Shown: in pieces, positions 1-13,100 of the stretch
Layout of the letters: the number at the start of each line of letters is the position of its first letter
How positions within the stretch are numbered: the stretch's first letter is position 1
Assembly (NCBI GenBank): GCA_963969395.1
Contig: OZ017801.1
Span: forward strand, 5,892,501 to 5,956,500
DNA from: Pseudoscleropodium purum
Taxonomy: Eukaryota > Streptophyta > Bryopsida > Hypnales > Brachytheciaceae
Direction: 5' to 3'
Length of the DNA stretch: 64,000 nt
Notes under the pieces: generated by a model
What the model saw: only the letters and a program-made list of their open reading frames with translations
Told to the model about the DNA's origin: nothing
Databases searched by the model: none
Translations under genes and position numbers: made by a program

Positions 1-150
1 GGCTAGCTAGATGGTCTACCACATGGATAGGTCACGTAGGTGGGTGGAGCTGTGGAGGCATGGGGGTTCAAACCTCAACCCCAAGCCTTCCATTTGGAAG
101 GCAAATTACTTAACCATTTCACCATCTAAGGTCCAATTTGGATGTATTAG
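1..150 (+). repeat. tRNA-derived SINE-like segment (candidate)
   Basis: The first bases carry an A-box-like stretch (TAGCTAGATGG) and, about 60 bases on, a B-box-like GGTTCAAACC flanked by pairing G and C runs, as in a tRNA T-arm. No complete tRNA cloverleaf can be folded, and unrelated AT-rich sequence follows. This is the layout of a tRNA-derived SINE head. The left end may be cut by the window edge. It could equally be a chance RNA polymerase III-like pair of boxes. Confidence 0.33.
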
Positions 151-202
151 ATCAAAAAAATTATCTATACACTTTTTGCAAATTATTTTTCATTTGGTTT
201 AG

Positions 203-2236
203 TAATACAACAAAATTTGGTGGCCTTTTCGATATAGTGAATTAAATTTTTTCCAATAAAATTTTATTGAATTAAAGTTGAAAAATTAAGCTAAATTTCA
301 TCCTAAAAAACTATTTGCAATTTTGAGGCTCCAATCAAAAGTTATGGACAAAATTTAAAAAGGTGTTGGGTGTTCTAGTAGTGTTTTGTTATTTTTTTTT
401 CCCTTTATGCAATCCTTTTTTAAAAGCCTTCTAAGAAGCCACTCTTTCTCTTTGTTTTTTACATGTTGTCTACATTTTATTCTAGTTCACAATAACTTCT
501 ACTAAGTTACCCACTATCAAATCAAAAGGCCTTGCCAACGTCATAGGTTGTTGCTTTATTGGACATTTTAAAAAACACAACTATGTTTTTTATGATGTCT
601 CCTAAAATATCACCGCAATACACAACATCAATTTGTTCTATCACACTGACATCTACACATTTCTTCAACATCAAACTTGATTTTGATTCCCATGACCACA
701 ATCCCATCTTCTTACTCATGTTTTGAAAAACATCTTTGTTCAATGCTAACGTCAAAAAATGACAGTGGCTTTTTAGTGAGTGGTTCTTTATTTTTTAGAA
801 ACTCTAAGCAAAGACATTTAGAGTGGCTCTTAAGGACGAGTTTCATTTAGCAAAGCGACTCTAGACAGCTCCAAAGTTGTATGAGCTTCAAATTTGTCAC
901 TTGGGACTTATAGTGTTTTTTTTGTTTTTTTTAACAATTTAAGTGAGGTTATTAAGAAAAATGCCCCAAAAGATTGTTAAATCCAAATAGGTAAATTACA
1001 CACCAATACAATATTTGTTCCAAAATGGAATATTATACCAGAAATTATCCCAAATTTTGAATGTGAATAGGTTCAAAACTTAGGAGTTGTAGAAATTATA
1101 AATATCAAGTGAAGGGTGACCAAATTGCCTAAACCTACCATGCAAGTGACTCTTTCTAACTAAAATGATTTATAGGAATCCTAGTGAGATCTTTAAGTCA
1201 ATCCTCAAGGATAGAATTCAGTATTTTGGCCAATTTTATGTAGTATAAATCCCAATTGTTAGCCTATAGGTAATACAAATTCAAGACAAGCCAATGGAAG
1301 GTATCTATAGCCAAAGTACATTGTTCCCAAGTCAAAATCATGCCATGAACTCAACAACAAAATTGGTTTGTTAAGATTCCCTTTCATGTGAAAGATTTTC
1401 TGTTCACCAATAATTGAAAGAAATAGCAAGATTTTATTCTCCTCTTTCAAATGTGAGAAATGAAAATATGAGCTTCTACATATATGGAATTCCATGAGAG
1501 ATTCCATATTAAGTTTCTGAAATTTTTGACTTGCAAAAGATTCTCTTCCAAATAGTCAACTACCAAAATTTATGATGGAAAATTCATAGAAATTATCCAA
1601 GGTGTGTTAAAATCTCATTAAAATTAGAATATCTTTTTTTTACACTAATGACACGCTCCAACAAATTTCATGACATTCCGATAGTCAAAAGTATTTGAAC
1701 CCCTAAGATTTTTCAAAATCACTTAAATTACAGATGATCCGCAAAATTGACCAATAATTCCGAAGTATATGAGAGTGGAATGAGGTCAAAGTAGAATTTT
1801 TTTATTCCCTCCTATCTTCCTAAAAGTCTAGGCTATTAAATTTTTTTTTTAAATAAACTCCAAAAGTTGAATTTTTACCTTTTTCCAATTATAAATTAGT
1901 ACTAGGTTTCAATTACTTGTTTGTAAACTATTAGCAAGAGGAAGGTTTTAATACTTAAAAATGGCCCTCTAAAGCCAATAGTGCAATCTATTTATGATTT
2001 GGAGTCTTTCTCCAAAAGTTAAAGTTTTAGATGAATCAAAAAAGTTGAAAATCGAAAAATTAGGATGAAAATCTTAATTGACAAGATTACCACTAGGAAA
2101 AAAGAAGGGGGATGCCCTTGGAAAAAATATATAAGGGCATCTAGATTCCCTTCTCAACACCACCCTTTTGGTCATATTGTTGATACTTTTACTTTGTTGT
2201 GTCCATTTTAGTGAATTTTTGGCCATTTTAAGCCAA
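203..2236. other. AT-rich intergenic, no gene seen
   Basis: Low-complexity AT-rich DNA with frequent stops in all frames. Short open frames show no recognisable domain. No RNA gene or clear repeat boundary was found. Confidence 0.6.
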
Positions 2237-2588
2237 ACTTGCCAAACCAACGGTGCTATTTTGTGAGCATGCAAGCATGAGCTTGTCAATAGGGATTATA
2301 TGAGCATTGAGCTCAAAAATTTGAAAAAGCTCTAAAAAACTTAATAGTATTTCTAAAATACATTCCATTTTAAAATTTAGGTCAAAATTTACTATTTTTA
2401 ATAAATTTTTGTACCTACTACTATGGAGCTATTATCATGAATCTATTATCATGGTTATGTAGAATTCAGATGAAAATTATAATTTTTAGTGTTGTATTTA
2501 AAATATTAGAAATATACATTATGAAAATGATGAATTCAATTGATGTGAAAGATGAATGGAGATGGAAATAAGTTCGCCATGAATATTG

Positions 2589-3405
2589 GTTGATCACTGT
2601 CATATAGTAATGTGGGTTTTTTCAAGGCTAATAAGAGGCTACAAATAATTTTCTTTTGATGCACTATTGTTGAATTTGCTTAGATTTAAAATAAAAAAAT
2701 TGTAGATAAGAATTATTTTTATATATAATGATCTTTGTCACAATGAATTTTATTTTAGTTGATCATTGTCTTTTAGCATCATAGATCTTCTGAGGGTCAA
2801 TAAAAGGATGCCAACATTTCTTTTCTGATTTGTAAGTCAATGGACTTATTTAGATTTTAAAAACAAAAATTTGTTTATAGTAATTCATTACTTGTGGAAA
2901 GAGCTTAGCCGCATTGAATTTCATTTTTGTTGATCACTATCTTGTAATAGTGTGGTCCTCTTGAGGCAAATGAGGGATACCTATATTTCTATCTTAATTT
3001 GTTGGTGATTGAACTTGTTAAGATTTTGGAAGAAAATACTGGGTTGATATGGATTATTTTTGTACAAAATGAGTTGAATTACATCAAAGTGTTGATTAGT
3101 TGATCATTGTCTTTTTGTGGGCCCTTTTAGGAGTCCAATTCTTTCATCTTTGATTAGATGGTCATTTGGTTAATCACTTCTTGTTGCTTGGGACCTCTCA
3201 GTACCAAGAGGAGGATTGAGCACTTGCCATCTTGATGTGCTCCTTATTGAACTTTGCTAGATTTTAAGAAGAAAAAAATTGGTTACTAATTACGATTTGT
3301 TTGAAATCAACTGAGATTGTTTCACTTTGATTTTGCTTTTTATAGTCACTCCCTTCTTGTTGTTGGGTACCTCTCGGCGCCAAGAAGAATCTCTCTTGTT
3401 GTAGG
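2589..3405 (+). repeat. Degenerate 170-bp tandem array
   Basis: The phrase GTTGATCA(C/T)T starts at 2589, 2758, 2929 and 3099, that is, at spacings of 169, 171 and 170 bases. Each is followed by similar text (a GAGG/GGTCAATAA-type block, then TTGAA-TTTGCTTAGATTT-AAA). A fifth, partial unit continues to about 3405. Units are clearly diverged, so the array is old, yet the period is nearly exact. An inverted copy of the last unit lies at about 3460-3635. Confidence 0.7.
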
Positions 3406-3640
3406 AAAAAAAATAACTGTTTTTTTTGTTTTTTTTTGTTTTTTTTGCAACTAGTAGGACTCCTCTTAGTACCAAGAGATACCCAACAATAAAAAGGGAG
3501 TGATTATAAAAATCGAAATCGAAATCGAACATTCTCAATCGATTTCAAACAAATCTTAATTAATCACCTAAATTTTTTTTTAAATCTAGCAAAGTTCAAT
3601 AAGTAGCACATCAAGGTTGACTAAGGGACCATGGTAATAG
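3228..3640. repeat. Long inverted repeat inside the element
   Basis: About 170 bases at 3228-3395 (ATCTTGATGTGCTCC ... TGTTGGGTACCTCTCGG) recur in reverse complement at about 3460-3635 with moderate divergence. They are separated by a T-rich spacer with runs of T and GTTTTTT. A transcript across it would form a long hairpin. Confidence 0.65.
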
Positions 3641-3796
3641 ATTCATGATAATAGGTTTTTGAAAATAGGTACTAAAAAATACCAAAAATAATAAATTTGA
3701 CCATAATTTTTAGATGGGATCTCTAAAAATTATACACTTACAAGCTCACAAGTTCACACTCACAAGCTCATAGAAAAGCAACCCTACTTGCCAAAC

Positions 3797-4669
3797 GGTT
3801 ATTTTGGAGCTTATTGCTTCATTGTTGTTGTTTCCAAGCTTTTTTTGTTGAAATTGAGGTCCCTTCAAAGTTTGTCTTTTTTGCTTATTTCTAATATTTT
3901 TCTTGAATCTCTTTATGTTTTGGTACTAATCCTAAAGACCATCCTATTGAATGTGGTGATGCTATTTGTGGGATACTTTAGTTTTTTTCATTTATTCCAA
4001 ACTCAATGTTTAGGTGAGAATTTAATTTATTGTAAAATCTCCTAAAGATTGTGGGATGTTGTTTAACACAAGTAGTTATTTTTTGTATTTTGGATGTTTC
4101 CCTGATCCTTCTGTCATTTCTTTGTAATCTAAGTGTTATATTAATTCATACTAACTTGCCTTTGTTTTAGCATTTTTCTTGTTTCTAAAAACATAGCAAA
4201 GCCTTGAATCTATATAAAAAAACTAATCCTATCCAACTTTAGAAAAGAAATTGAATCAGTTTAGTCTTATATGTATGTGGACTTAAAAGTTGTGTGTTCT
4301 TGTAGTCAAACATTGTCTACTTTTTTCCAAAATTTTCTTGATAGGATACCATATAGCAAAGCTTTGACTTCAAAGCATTTGAAGTTTGGGTTCACTTAAA
4401 ATCTAGTCCTTGTGCTTGAGAGAGTAGGGAGGGAAAAGAGTTAGGAAGAGAAACAATCAAGAGAAAAAAAAATTCTTTTGTTTAATTTTCAAAAACATAG
4501 CTGAAGTTACAAGTTAGATTTAGACCTTTATGAATAGTTTTTATTTCAAATTTAGATTCATATTCTTGTAAAGGATCTCTAGGGATTTTTGAAAACATAT
4601 AGCACTTAGAAAATAGACTTCAAACCCATAAGATAAAGAAGGATGAAGTTTACAATAAAGAATGGATGA
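3797..4669. other. AT-rich intergenic, no gene seen
   Basis: No domain-bearing frame. The short plus-strand frame at 3788-4045 is hydrophobic and T-driven and is not supported as a gene. Confidence 0.55.
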
Positions 4670-5405
4670 GGGTCATTGCAAGAAACATTGTGCATTTTCT
4701 GTAGCATTTTGGCAAAATCTGCATTTTTGGTGCAGAGTAGTATGAATCTATGTAGTGGAACATCTCAACCATTGATTGGAAAAATTGATGGCAAAAGTAT
4801 TGTTGGACTACTTGCAAATAGCTAAATACCAATATAGTAAAATGGGAAAAAAAAAGATAGATTGTCACAAAAAATAGAAACAATGAGGTATAAATTAGTA
4901 ATAAATAGAAAGCCGGGAACAAAAAACCCTCTTAAAATTGGCCATTTGAGAAGACTTGATGGTGATGAGAATTCACCAAAAGAAATAAAGTTGATAGCAT
5001 TTTCAATGTTCAAAAGTGCTTGTGCAAGGGAGCCCTATTTGCATGAACCTAGAGGACATAAAATAATATATTTTCAAATACTTCCTTGGTAGGCATACGC
5101 CTACCTAGTGTGAAAATAGACCACCAAAATTTCAATCCTAAATCATTCAATTTGGATACTCCAAATGTAGAAAAAAACCCTAAATTTCAAAGTGTGACAA
5201 ATTAACAAAATTGAATTTTAAATATAAAATGATTTTTTTCAATTTCTAAAAAACAAGGGATCTCATTACCATCAAGGCATCAAGTTAGGTATCTTTCATA
5301 AAAATTTCAAGTTCTTAGGACTTGGGATTTAAAATTTATACTAAAAGATAACAATGTCACTCTAATTGTGATGGAAAATAGGACTAATGTTTCTTGCAAT
5401 GACCC
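4670..5405. mobile_element. Short DNA transposon with perfect 20-bp terminal inverted repeats
   Basis: GGGTCATTGCAAGAAACATT at 4670-4689 is repeated exactly in reverse complement at 5386-5405. The bases immediately outside are ATGA on both sides (4666-4669 and 5406-5409), a candidate 4-base target duplication. The 736-bp body has no transposase frame, so this is a non-autonomous element. The perfect ends suggest it is younger than its surroundings. I cannot assign the superfamily. Confidence 0.7.
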
Positions 5406-5409
5406 ATGA

Positions 5410-7673
5410 ACTTAAGAAAAATTTGTCCATCCAAATACAATTTTTATATTTAGGTATTATGTTCTAACTTAATATTGTAGAAAAAAATTCTAAATCAAAT
5501 TGAAGGTACAATTCAATAGAAAATGTGAATGAAGTTTAATTTGCCATCTAAAGGCTAAACTTCATTTTGTCATAACTTTTGCTAAAAAAGTGTCAAATTT
5601 TTATGAATTTTATGTTTTTGAAAATTTCATGAGATGGTCTTTTATTTAGAATTTTTAGAGTAGGACTATAACCTTGTTCACCAAAAATTACAGTGGCCTT
5701 GATTGACTAGAAATTGTATTTAAAGTTAGGTTTTGTTGGTTATTTTGCAAGCTCATATCACCTAGAATATTAGAAAAAATTCATTGCTTTAAAGGTAAAA
5801 AGGACGATGCTTAGGCACCTAAGTAAGAAAAATTTTCACTCTAAACTTATAACCTTGCTGTGCACGTTGAAATACCAAGGTTGGGTATTGAAATGCTCAC
5901 AATGTATGAGAGACTATTATCTACCAACACCCGCTATTTCCAACCGGTATGTGTGTGGGCTAAATGTTTGACCTAACTTTCTTTGCATGTTCTCACTAAT
6001 TGTGATGTTTAGCGACTAATTATTTGTTAAGTATTTACAAATATGAATTATTTGGTATTACTCCAAATTCACTTATTTGTGAACTTGTTTTCTTCACATC
6101 CATTTTGAGAAATGGGAAGAATTCTATAGAGGGCAATGCTCAAGTTGCTGGAGATTTTGCAAATAAAAATGCCAATAAGAAGGGTGGAATCTAACAAGGA
6201 GGTACTTTTATTTGAGGAATCCCCAACAACAATAGGCCATTGCCTAACATAAACTTTAGGCAAGGGATAATCCAAGTAGATTTCTTTATAGTATGCCACA
6301 AAAAGTCCCACATGTCTACTATGTGTTGTCCTTAGATCCGTAGTCTATTGTTACTTGGATTTTCTTACATAATGCTTAGATTACACCATATAATCCACTT
6401 GCCTTTTCAACGAGGAATTTCTTGGCTGTGGTTTATGGTAATAGTTTATAGCTTAATTTTTGTGAATTACAAAGAGATTGTCCTTGTTTCCATTTAGTTA
6501 CTGGAATATCAAAAAATTTCAAACGAAATTTGGCACTAGGTATGAAGTGATTAGAAAAAAGTGGTTGTAAATGTCAAGTAGTGGTACAAATTTTCCTCTT
6601 AGTATCCATGTGTAGTACTTTGGGAATGACAAAGATATTTTTACCTACAAATGTAGTGTTTTGGATTGCAATGGATTTACAATAACAAACCTTGCAATAT
6701 ATTTGAATTCTTGAACTATTTTTCAGGAAATTTTCCTTTGAATGACAAACAGAATTGGCAAGCAACTCAAGTCATTTCATGGTTTTTGGATCTTTATGGA
6801 ATTAGTTTTGAATTTCGAATCATAAAGAGCACTAAAAGCTTGAACCTTGATGTATTCCTTGTTGACATGCAATATGTACCTTTGTATTAGATAATGATTT
6901 TAGCACTTGGTTAATTTATAGACCTCCTACCTTAAAGGAAGTGTTGCATGATGATTGTCAACATGCTTGTCTATTGTTAAGGTTTCTTTTCTTGATTAGA
7001 AATGGTATACGTACTATATAGGAAAGTCATGAGAACCCATAGTTCAAAATGATAGAATTTTCAAATCTATGATCTAATTTGGATGTCGTCATATTGAACA
7101 TTTTGCCATGAGTTCTATTTATTATCTAAATTTGTTATGGCACACTTTTGGGTAGATGCTTTGTTTTAGGTGATCCTACTTTAATCCAAATGAATTTCAT
7201 TACTTTCTTTTGTTTTCTAACATTTTAGGATAGATAAACTAGATCAATATGCTGATTTTTCTTGTCAAGACTGATTCATGTCATGTTGGATTTGCAAATC
7301 CCAGACCCTAAACTCAAGATGTAATGTAATTTAAATGCAACTTAGATCAGAGAGCCTTACATATATGATGTTGAAAACATTTGGTTTGCAGAAACACTGT
7401 CAATTGAGATACAGGGAAGTGATATACAAATGCTGTAGCTATCATCTCTGAGATCATAATTTGTGATGTAAATGACCTACTTTACATGTTTACATCTTCA
7501 AATTATGCGTTTGATCAAGTAAATGTGGGTTTAGTGCAAAGCCTTGTGTACAATGCAAAGTTAAAAAGCATACAAAAAGAACTTCCTCTGAATATACTCT
7601 GACCCCGGTTGCAAATTTGCAGCCCAAGTTGAGTCTGCCAACTCGGGGGTCTAAGTACACTCCAAGAAAATTA
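5410..7673. other. AT-rich intergenic, no gene seen; contains 3' flank of the ABCA gene
   Basis: Open frames at 6069-6311 and 6666-6890 are AT-driven and match no family I recognise. The right part must hold the 3' untranslated region of the minus-strand transporter gene, but no unambiguous polyadenylation signal stands out. Confidence 0.5.
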
Positions 7674-10146
7674 TTAACTATTTGCAGACCGCAAGAGAAG
7701 TTCTTTGTTCACGGCCCCTTGAGCTGCAGAGCTTTCGACATGATTGCCATTAGCTAAGGTCAAGAATACTTGATCCAGCGTGCTCTGGCTCACACTGTAA
7801 TCCTCCAAGTCCAGATCCTGCTTGGCTGTCTCCAAGGATGCAAAGAGATGGGAGAGAGACAGGCCGTGGCGCGACAACGAGTACTTCACTCTCAACATGT
7901 GCTCCTCTTCCAAGTTGCAAGCACCTGGAAATTGGGAGTTCATGAAGCAGTGAAGTTTGGCGAGGGAGGAGGATGTTGAGCAGTGCAGTTCCACGGTGTA
8001 GCCTGCTTCATACAATCATAGTCCCACGTTGAAAAATTGGATTAAGACCAAGAAAAACTCCTTCAATTGAAAGAGCAAAAAAAATTTAGTCCTATACTCA
8101 TTGATCATGAGAAAGTAAAACACCTGCACATCTACTACTAATGTCTTTTCCTAGATTTAGATCCACTACTATTGGATCCTTGAAACTTTTGCATACAATA
8201 TCCAAATAATACATACATTAGTGCATTGGAATCCCCGCTCAATTGCATAAAAAACCATTTAAGAGTATTAGATCAATGCAACATGTGTTGGATTTTTTGG
8301 GTTCTCCTATCCATTGAAACTTCTACAAAGATCAATTGTTGTGTTGGACTCACCTTGACCAAAGCGAGACTTGATGTGTTGGACGGAACCCAAACAGACC
8401 AAGCTGCCAGCCACCATGACACCCACTCGCCCACACAAGGCCTCACACTCCTCCATGCTGTGCGTGGTGAGCACGGCGCTCATATTCTTCTCTGCCACAG
8501 CATTTGCAATGAGGTTCCACATGGCTCTTCGCGTCACGGGGTCCATCCCGCTGCTGGGTTCATCCAGGAACAATATTGCTGGGTCTCCGATCTGCAATAA
8601 AAACGTCACTGAATCAGCATGACATACAGTTTCCTTGGCAACCATACATTCATGTCAGGTTCACCACTTTTGTATCAAATATAAAACAGTTGTTCAAACA
8701 TTTCAAAGCTTTTTGACGAGTATTAAGAAGGGATTGTGAAAAAAACCCAGAAATTGCTACCGCCCTGTAGTTAAGGAACACTACCCATCCCAAGTCCTCT
8801 ACAGGATTCGAACGTCCAGTGCAGTTTAAGTATTTTTGCAGGAAGATTGGAACCTCATTGCAAGTGCTGTGGAATAAAGGGTCACTCTTGAATTAGTGAT
8901 TAACAAGACATTAATGAGTATGCGTTTGTTGTTCTTTGTGAAAAGCCAGATGAACTTCTTCTCTTCTCCTCCTCTTCTCTTCTCTTCTCTTCATACAGGG
9001 TGATCAATCTTCAAGGTTTTGGCTATCTCCCTGGTCACAGCTTGCAATTCCCGTAGGTAGCACAACTCTCACTCACCAACTCTGATGCCCAGGATTGTTT
9101 GATGAATTTGGTGAGAAATAGTATTCCGCAAATTAGAATGCTGAAGCTGGGAAATTATGGAGAGATAACTAAGGCAAGTGAACAAACTAACCAAGGCAAT
9201 GGCCAGGGCCAGTTTCCGCTTGTTGCCTCCACTGTAAGACCCTGCGACCTGGTCCACATAATTCTCAAGCCCCACAGCTTCCACCAAATCAGTGACAGCC
9301 TCAGCTACGTTCTGTTGTGGAACTCCTTTCAAGCTCGCATACATGTGCAGATGCTCCCGGGCTGTCATGAAGTCCAGCAACGGATTGAACTGGGGGCAGT
9401 AGCCCATTTGCTTCTGGGCTGCTGATAGCTCACTCAGCACAGAATTTCCAGTAATGAAGGCGTCTCCACTGGTGGGTTTGATGTCGCCACTCAGAATTGA
9501 AAGTGTGGTCGTTTTACCTGCTCCATTGACACCTCTGCATGACAGAAGCCCTGTCAAAACCCCAAACCCTGAAACCCTAAAACCCTAAACCCAATACTGA
9601 TACGATACACGGATATGGATACATCGAGATGAGGCAGAAACAAACATTATCCCATATCTTCTGAAACCCTGAACTACTGACGTATATCTGATTCTCCCAT
9701 TCTTTTTGTGCGAAACAGACACACTCGTACTAGCACTATGCAGCCAAAAATCATAGGGTTCTTTACGGTAATTACCAATCAATTGATTTTCCCAACAGCT
9801 TATTATTCAATATTTTAATAGAGTTGTGAATAGTTGGGCATTGTTGGTTTGTATGGTTCGGTGATTAGATAAACTAGCTAAAAACAAAATCAGATGCAAG
9901 GAAACGGGTCGATTAGCTGGACTAACACTTGTGCAGAGAAGCAAACTACTTACAGAAAGCCAAAACATTGTCCTGGTGGGATGCCAAGTGAAAGACTTCT
10001 GACAGCCACCTTCTTCCCATCGAGGCCCTGGCCAGAGTAAACTTTCCGCAGTCGGTGCACTACAACAGTGTCTTCTGACGCTAGGCCACCTTCAACTCGC
10101 TTGCGTTCAAATTCAACGTCACAGTCTTCTTTCACACTTTGCAAAC
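7674..10146 (-). other. ABCA exons 24-27: second nucleotide-binding domain and C-terminus
   Basis: Exons: 10146-9954, 9534-9192, 8591-8354, 8002-7674, coding residues about 1517-1883. [10 protein letters not shown] opens the domain. Walker [28 protein letters not shown], signature YSGGNKRKL, Walker [14 protein letters not shown] and [13 protein letters not shown] follow. The tail has [18 protein letters not shown], the usual ABCA C-terminal motif, and the stop TAA is at 7676-7674. Walker A begins immediately after the exon 24/25 junction, so a missplice there would destroy the ATP site. Confidence 0.92.
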
Positions 10147-13100
10147 CTGCATTGCCATGATCTAAGTGTTGAAAATGACAGTTATTGGAAGCAACCTAGC
10201 TTTTGGTCAAATTAGACATCATTTCCAATTAGTTTTGAACATTAATCTTAGAGAGTCACACGCCATGGGGAGATGGCAATTACGTTGGTCATTCATAGGT
10301 GAGTCCTCCCCATTCAATTTAATGAAATTGTTAAAATTTTGTTATTTAACTGAATATTTAGATAATGGCTTAAGCATCTTGCAAGTCAGTATACATGGAG
10401 GAGATCGTAGAGTCCCCATGAATAACGGAGAGATCTACCATGAATTATATTGTCTTTTCCTGCCTCCATGGCAAATCTCCCTTTACTATTATGATGTCTA
10501 AAATTTCTTGATATTTTCAACTTTTTCAAAAACCATGTTGTTTGCTTAATTCGTATTTTGAGTAAAATTAGTCCATGAAGAATTTGGTGCGATGCTAAGT
10601 ATGATTCAAGAGTAAGCTTAGAAATTCCATACCTGAGTGTACACAGGAGCTGGGGTCTGCTTTAAAAGAGAGCCAAAAAGGCAGCAGAGAACCAGAATCA
10701 ATAAGAAGTGTAAGTATGGCAAACGCCACAGCTTCCAAAAGCAGCAAAGCCAAGGAACGGCCTGTAACGTCCCAAGCATAAGGATCACTGGCTCGTCCTT
10801 TCAAGGTGCTCTCGAGGTCCAGAGAAGCTAAATTTGCAAGCCCTCGGCCCAGATTGTAGGGTGGAAAGAGCTGGTACAAAAGTATTAGTTGCTCATTCAG
10901 CACCTGCGGTGCATCACCCATTTCAATAACTTTCAAACAAAAAACAAAAAACAAAAAACAAAACAGATCTAAAACCAACACCCTCAAATCTTGATCAATG
11001 GGTACTACAGATTGATTATGAGGGTGTACACCACCTAAATATTAGATCCTGTGTTGGTCGTAGATTGTCTACCGATGTATCTTTTAAACTTTTGCATATG
11101 ATACTTAAGGCCCATGCCATACGAGCGGCAGTGGAATCCAAGCAAGGCTTCTCATCGGTGAAGACAATACATGCAAGTGGCAAGCATATGAAGGACAGTG
11201 AAGAGAATAATCTTAATGCCATTCATAGTTTACATATTTGGATTTAATTTGGCATCGTATTTGGCTCAATTGTAGTTATTAAATGATGGCATTGAAGAGC
11301 GGCATCAAATCACTACAAGAAGACTGAAACTTGGGCTTCCGCAATCTGCTTCGTACAATACAATCGCAAGAAAGGAATCTCTTACCTTGGTGTTCTCCAG
11401 GGAGGCCAAAAGGATACTGCTTCCGAGCATTCCAAATCCAGTAATGAAGTGGAGTCCTGCTATCGCTACCTGGAAAGGTATTGCAACTGGTGTTGGTCAA
11501 ATGGACTAATCCACAAGTGCAGCTAAGGTTTGGTAAACTAAAAATCTATGGATTGAAGAATGAATTAAAGAAATACTGAGGGTTTGAGATGACAAAGTCC
11601 ACAACAAAGACATATGAGTTTTTACTTATTACAGACCAAACTCTTAATAGTAAAATCAAATAGGACCTCTTTTTCCCCATAAACCAGAACTTGACGGTAT
11701 CCAAATCTCAGCAAGAAGAGTTTTAGTTTTAAGTCCACAGGCAGTGAGCACCTGAGCATTTGCATGATTGGAGAAGGCGAAAGAATAGCAGTAAGTGAGA
11801 GGTACGACTGCAACACCGAAGGCAATGAGAAGTGCAACTGCGGCACTTGCTTTTGCCCATGAGCCTGTGAAGGACTGGTCTTGATACAATACAAGCACCA
11901 GCATAGTGGTGCTCACAATAACTAAATACGACAACATGTCCCATGCATATGCTGCCGCCCAGTAGGAAAATGAGGATGCTCCACTCACAATCTGCACTCA
12001 CAGTTTCAATTTCCAGTCACAAAAATGCAGTGCCCTTGATGAAAAGCGTGACTTGCAAAGCCATGAGATTTTACAACTACACGAATTCGTCCTAATAGTG
12101 CGTGAGAAACTAATTGACCAAAGTCATACTATTTTCAAATTAGTTCAGGTTGAAAAATCATCGTATTGTACCAATTTCAACGAAAATAGAATTCTGTGGT
12201 GATTCTCATTTACTAGGTGATGCAAATTCCCAACCCCCCTCACTAATAGGACAAATCAGTGTAGTAGAAAAGCCCTCCTTCCCAAAGCCCTAGCCACGTT
12301 ACACCCTGCAAATTGTAACGCAATCTAAGGCAATTCCTAAAACAAACACTGACAATTGTTATGAGGCTAGATTTTCTGATAGTACATCAAAATGAACTTG
12401 GTTTCACTCTCGTTATGGAACATACAACTCAGTGATTGTAAGTAGCCATTGATTTGATCATAAAATGTATTTTATATAGTCAGCCAAGTTACTAACCTGC
12501 AAGAGCTTGGCCTTCACAACCCGTTCTTGAATAACAAAGATAGCGAAGCTTGCAGCACAATAGGATAACGGAATAAGTGTGAAAAGAGCAGCCAATCCAG
12601 TCAAGACGCATTGAACACGAAGTGCTTCATTCTTGGTCAAAGGCAATGGATGGCTGGACATGCGCAAAGTAGCGGAGGTATTATTTGTTCTCGTCCGGAA
12701 GGCCACTTGAGCCAGTTCTTGAATCAAGGCAGGAAATGAATGATCTGATGTGGTATTAAACAAAAGCGTCACAGGACTCCAAAGGCCATTTCCATTCTCG
12801 GTTTCCAAAAGCCCAAAACTACTTCGGATGATTTCATCTGAGGTACTGAAATTGGCTTTGGTTATTATACTAGCTTCTCCCTCCACCTGAGTCAAGTTGA
12901 GATTATGGAGTGTCGATGTGTTCAGTCTCGGCCATAATGTGTCGTTGATCACAAGAGCTCCTGTGAAGCCAAATTGGGTCTAAATTAGATATGTCAAATT
13001 CAGGCACTTCACGTCAGATCCACATCTCGAAAGAAACACTATTAGATTCACAAAAGTTATCATTGGTAATAATACATTAGATCAATATTAAAGATACTGT

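Larger units (their letters stand above)
2248..3785. mobile_element. Mutator-like non-autonomous element with long inverted ends
   Basis: An identical 11-base sequence, ACTTGCCAAAC, flanks the interval at 2237-2247 and 3786-3796 and reads as a target-site duplication; Mutator-like elements typically make 8-11 base duplications. The outer ~200 bases at each side are imperfect inverted copies. For example, the left arm around 2385-2460 (GGTCAAA, CTATTATCATGAATCTATTA) matches the reverse complement of the right arm around 3625-3710. The interior is a degenerate 170-bp tandem array, followed by an inverted copy of its last unit. No transposase frame is present, so the element is non-autonomous. 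Superfamily assignment rests on duplication length and long inverted ends only. Confidence 0.6.

Noticed and set aside
1..110. A true tRNA gene at the left edge
   Set aside because: Box-like motifs are present but no proper acceptor stem or anticodon arm can be formed.
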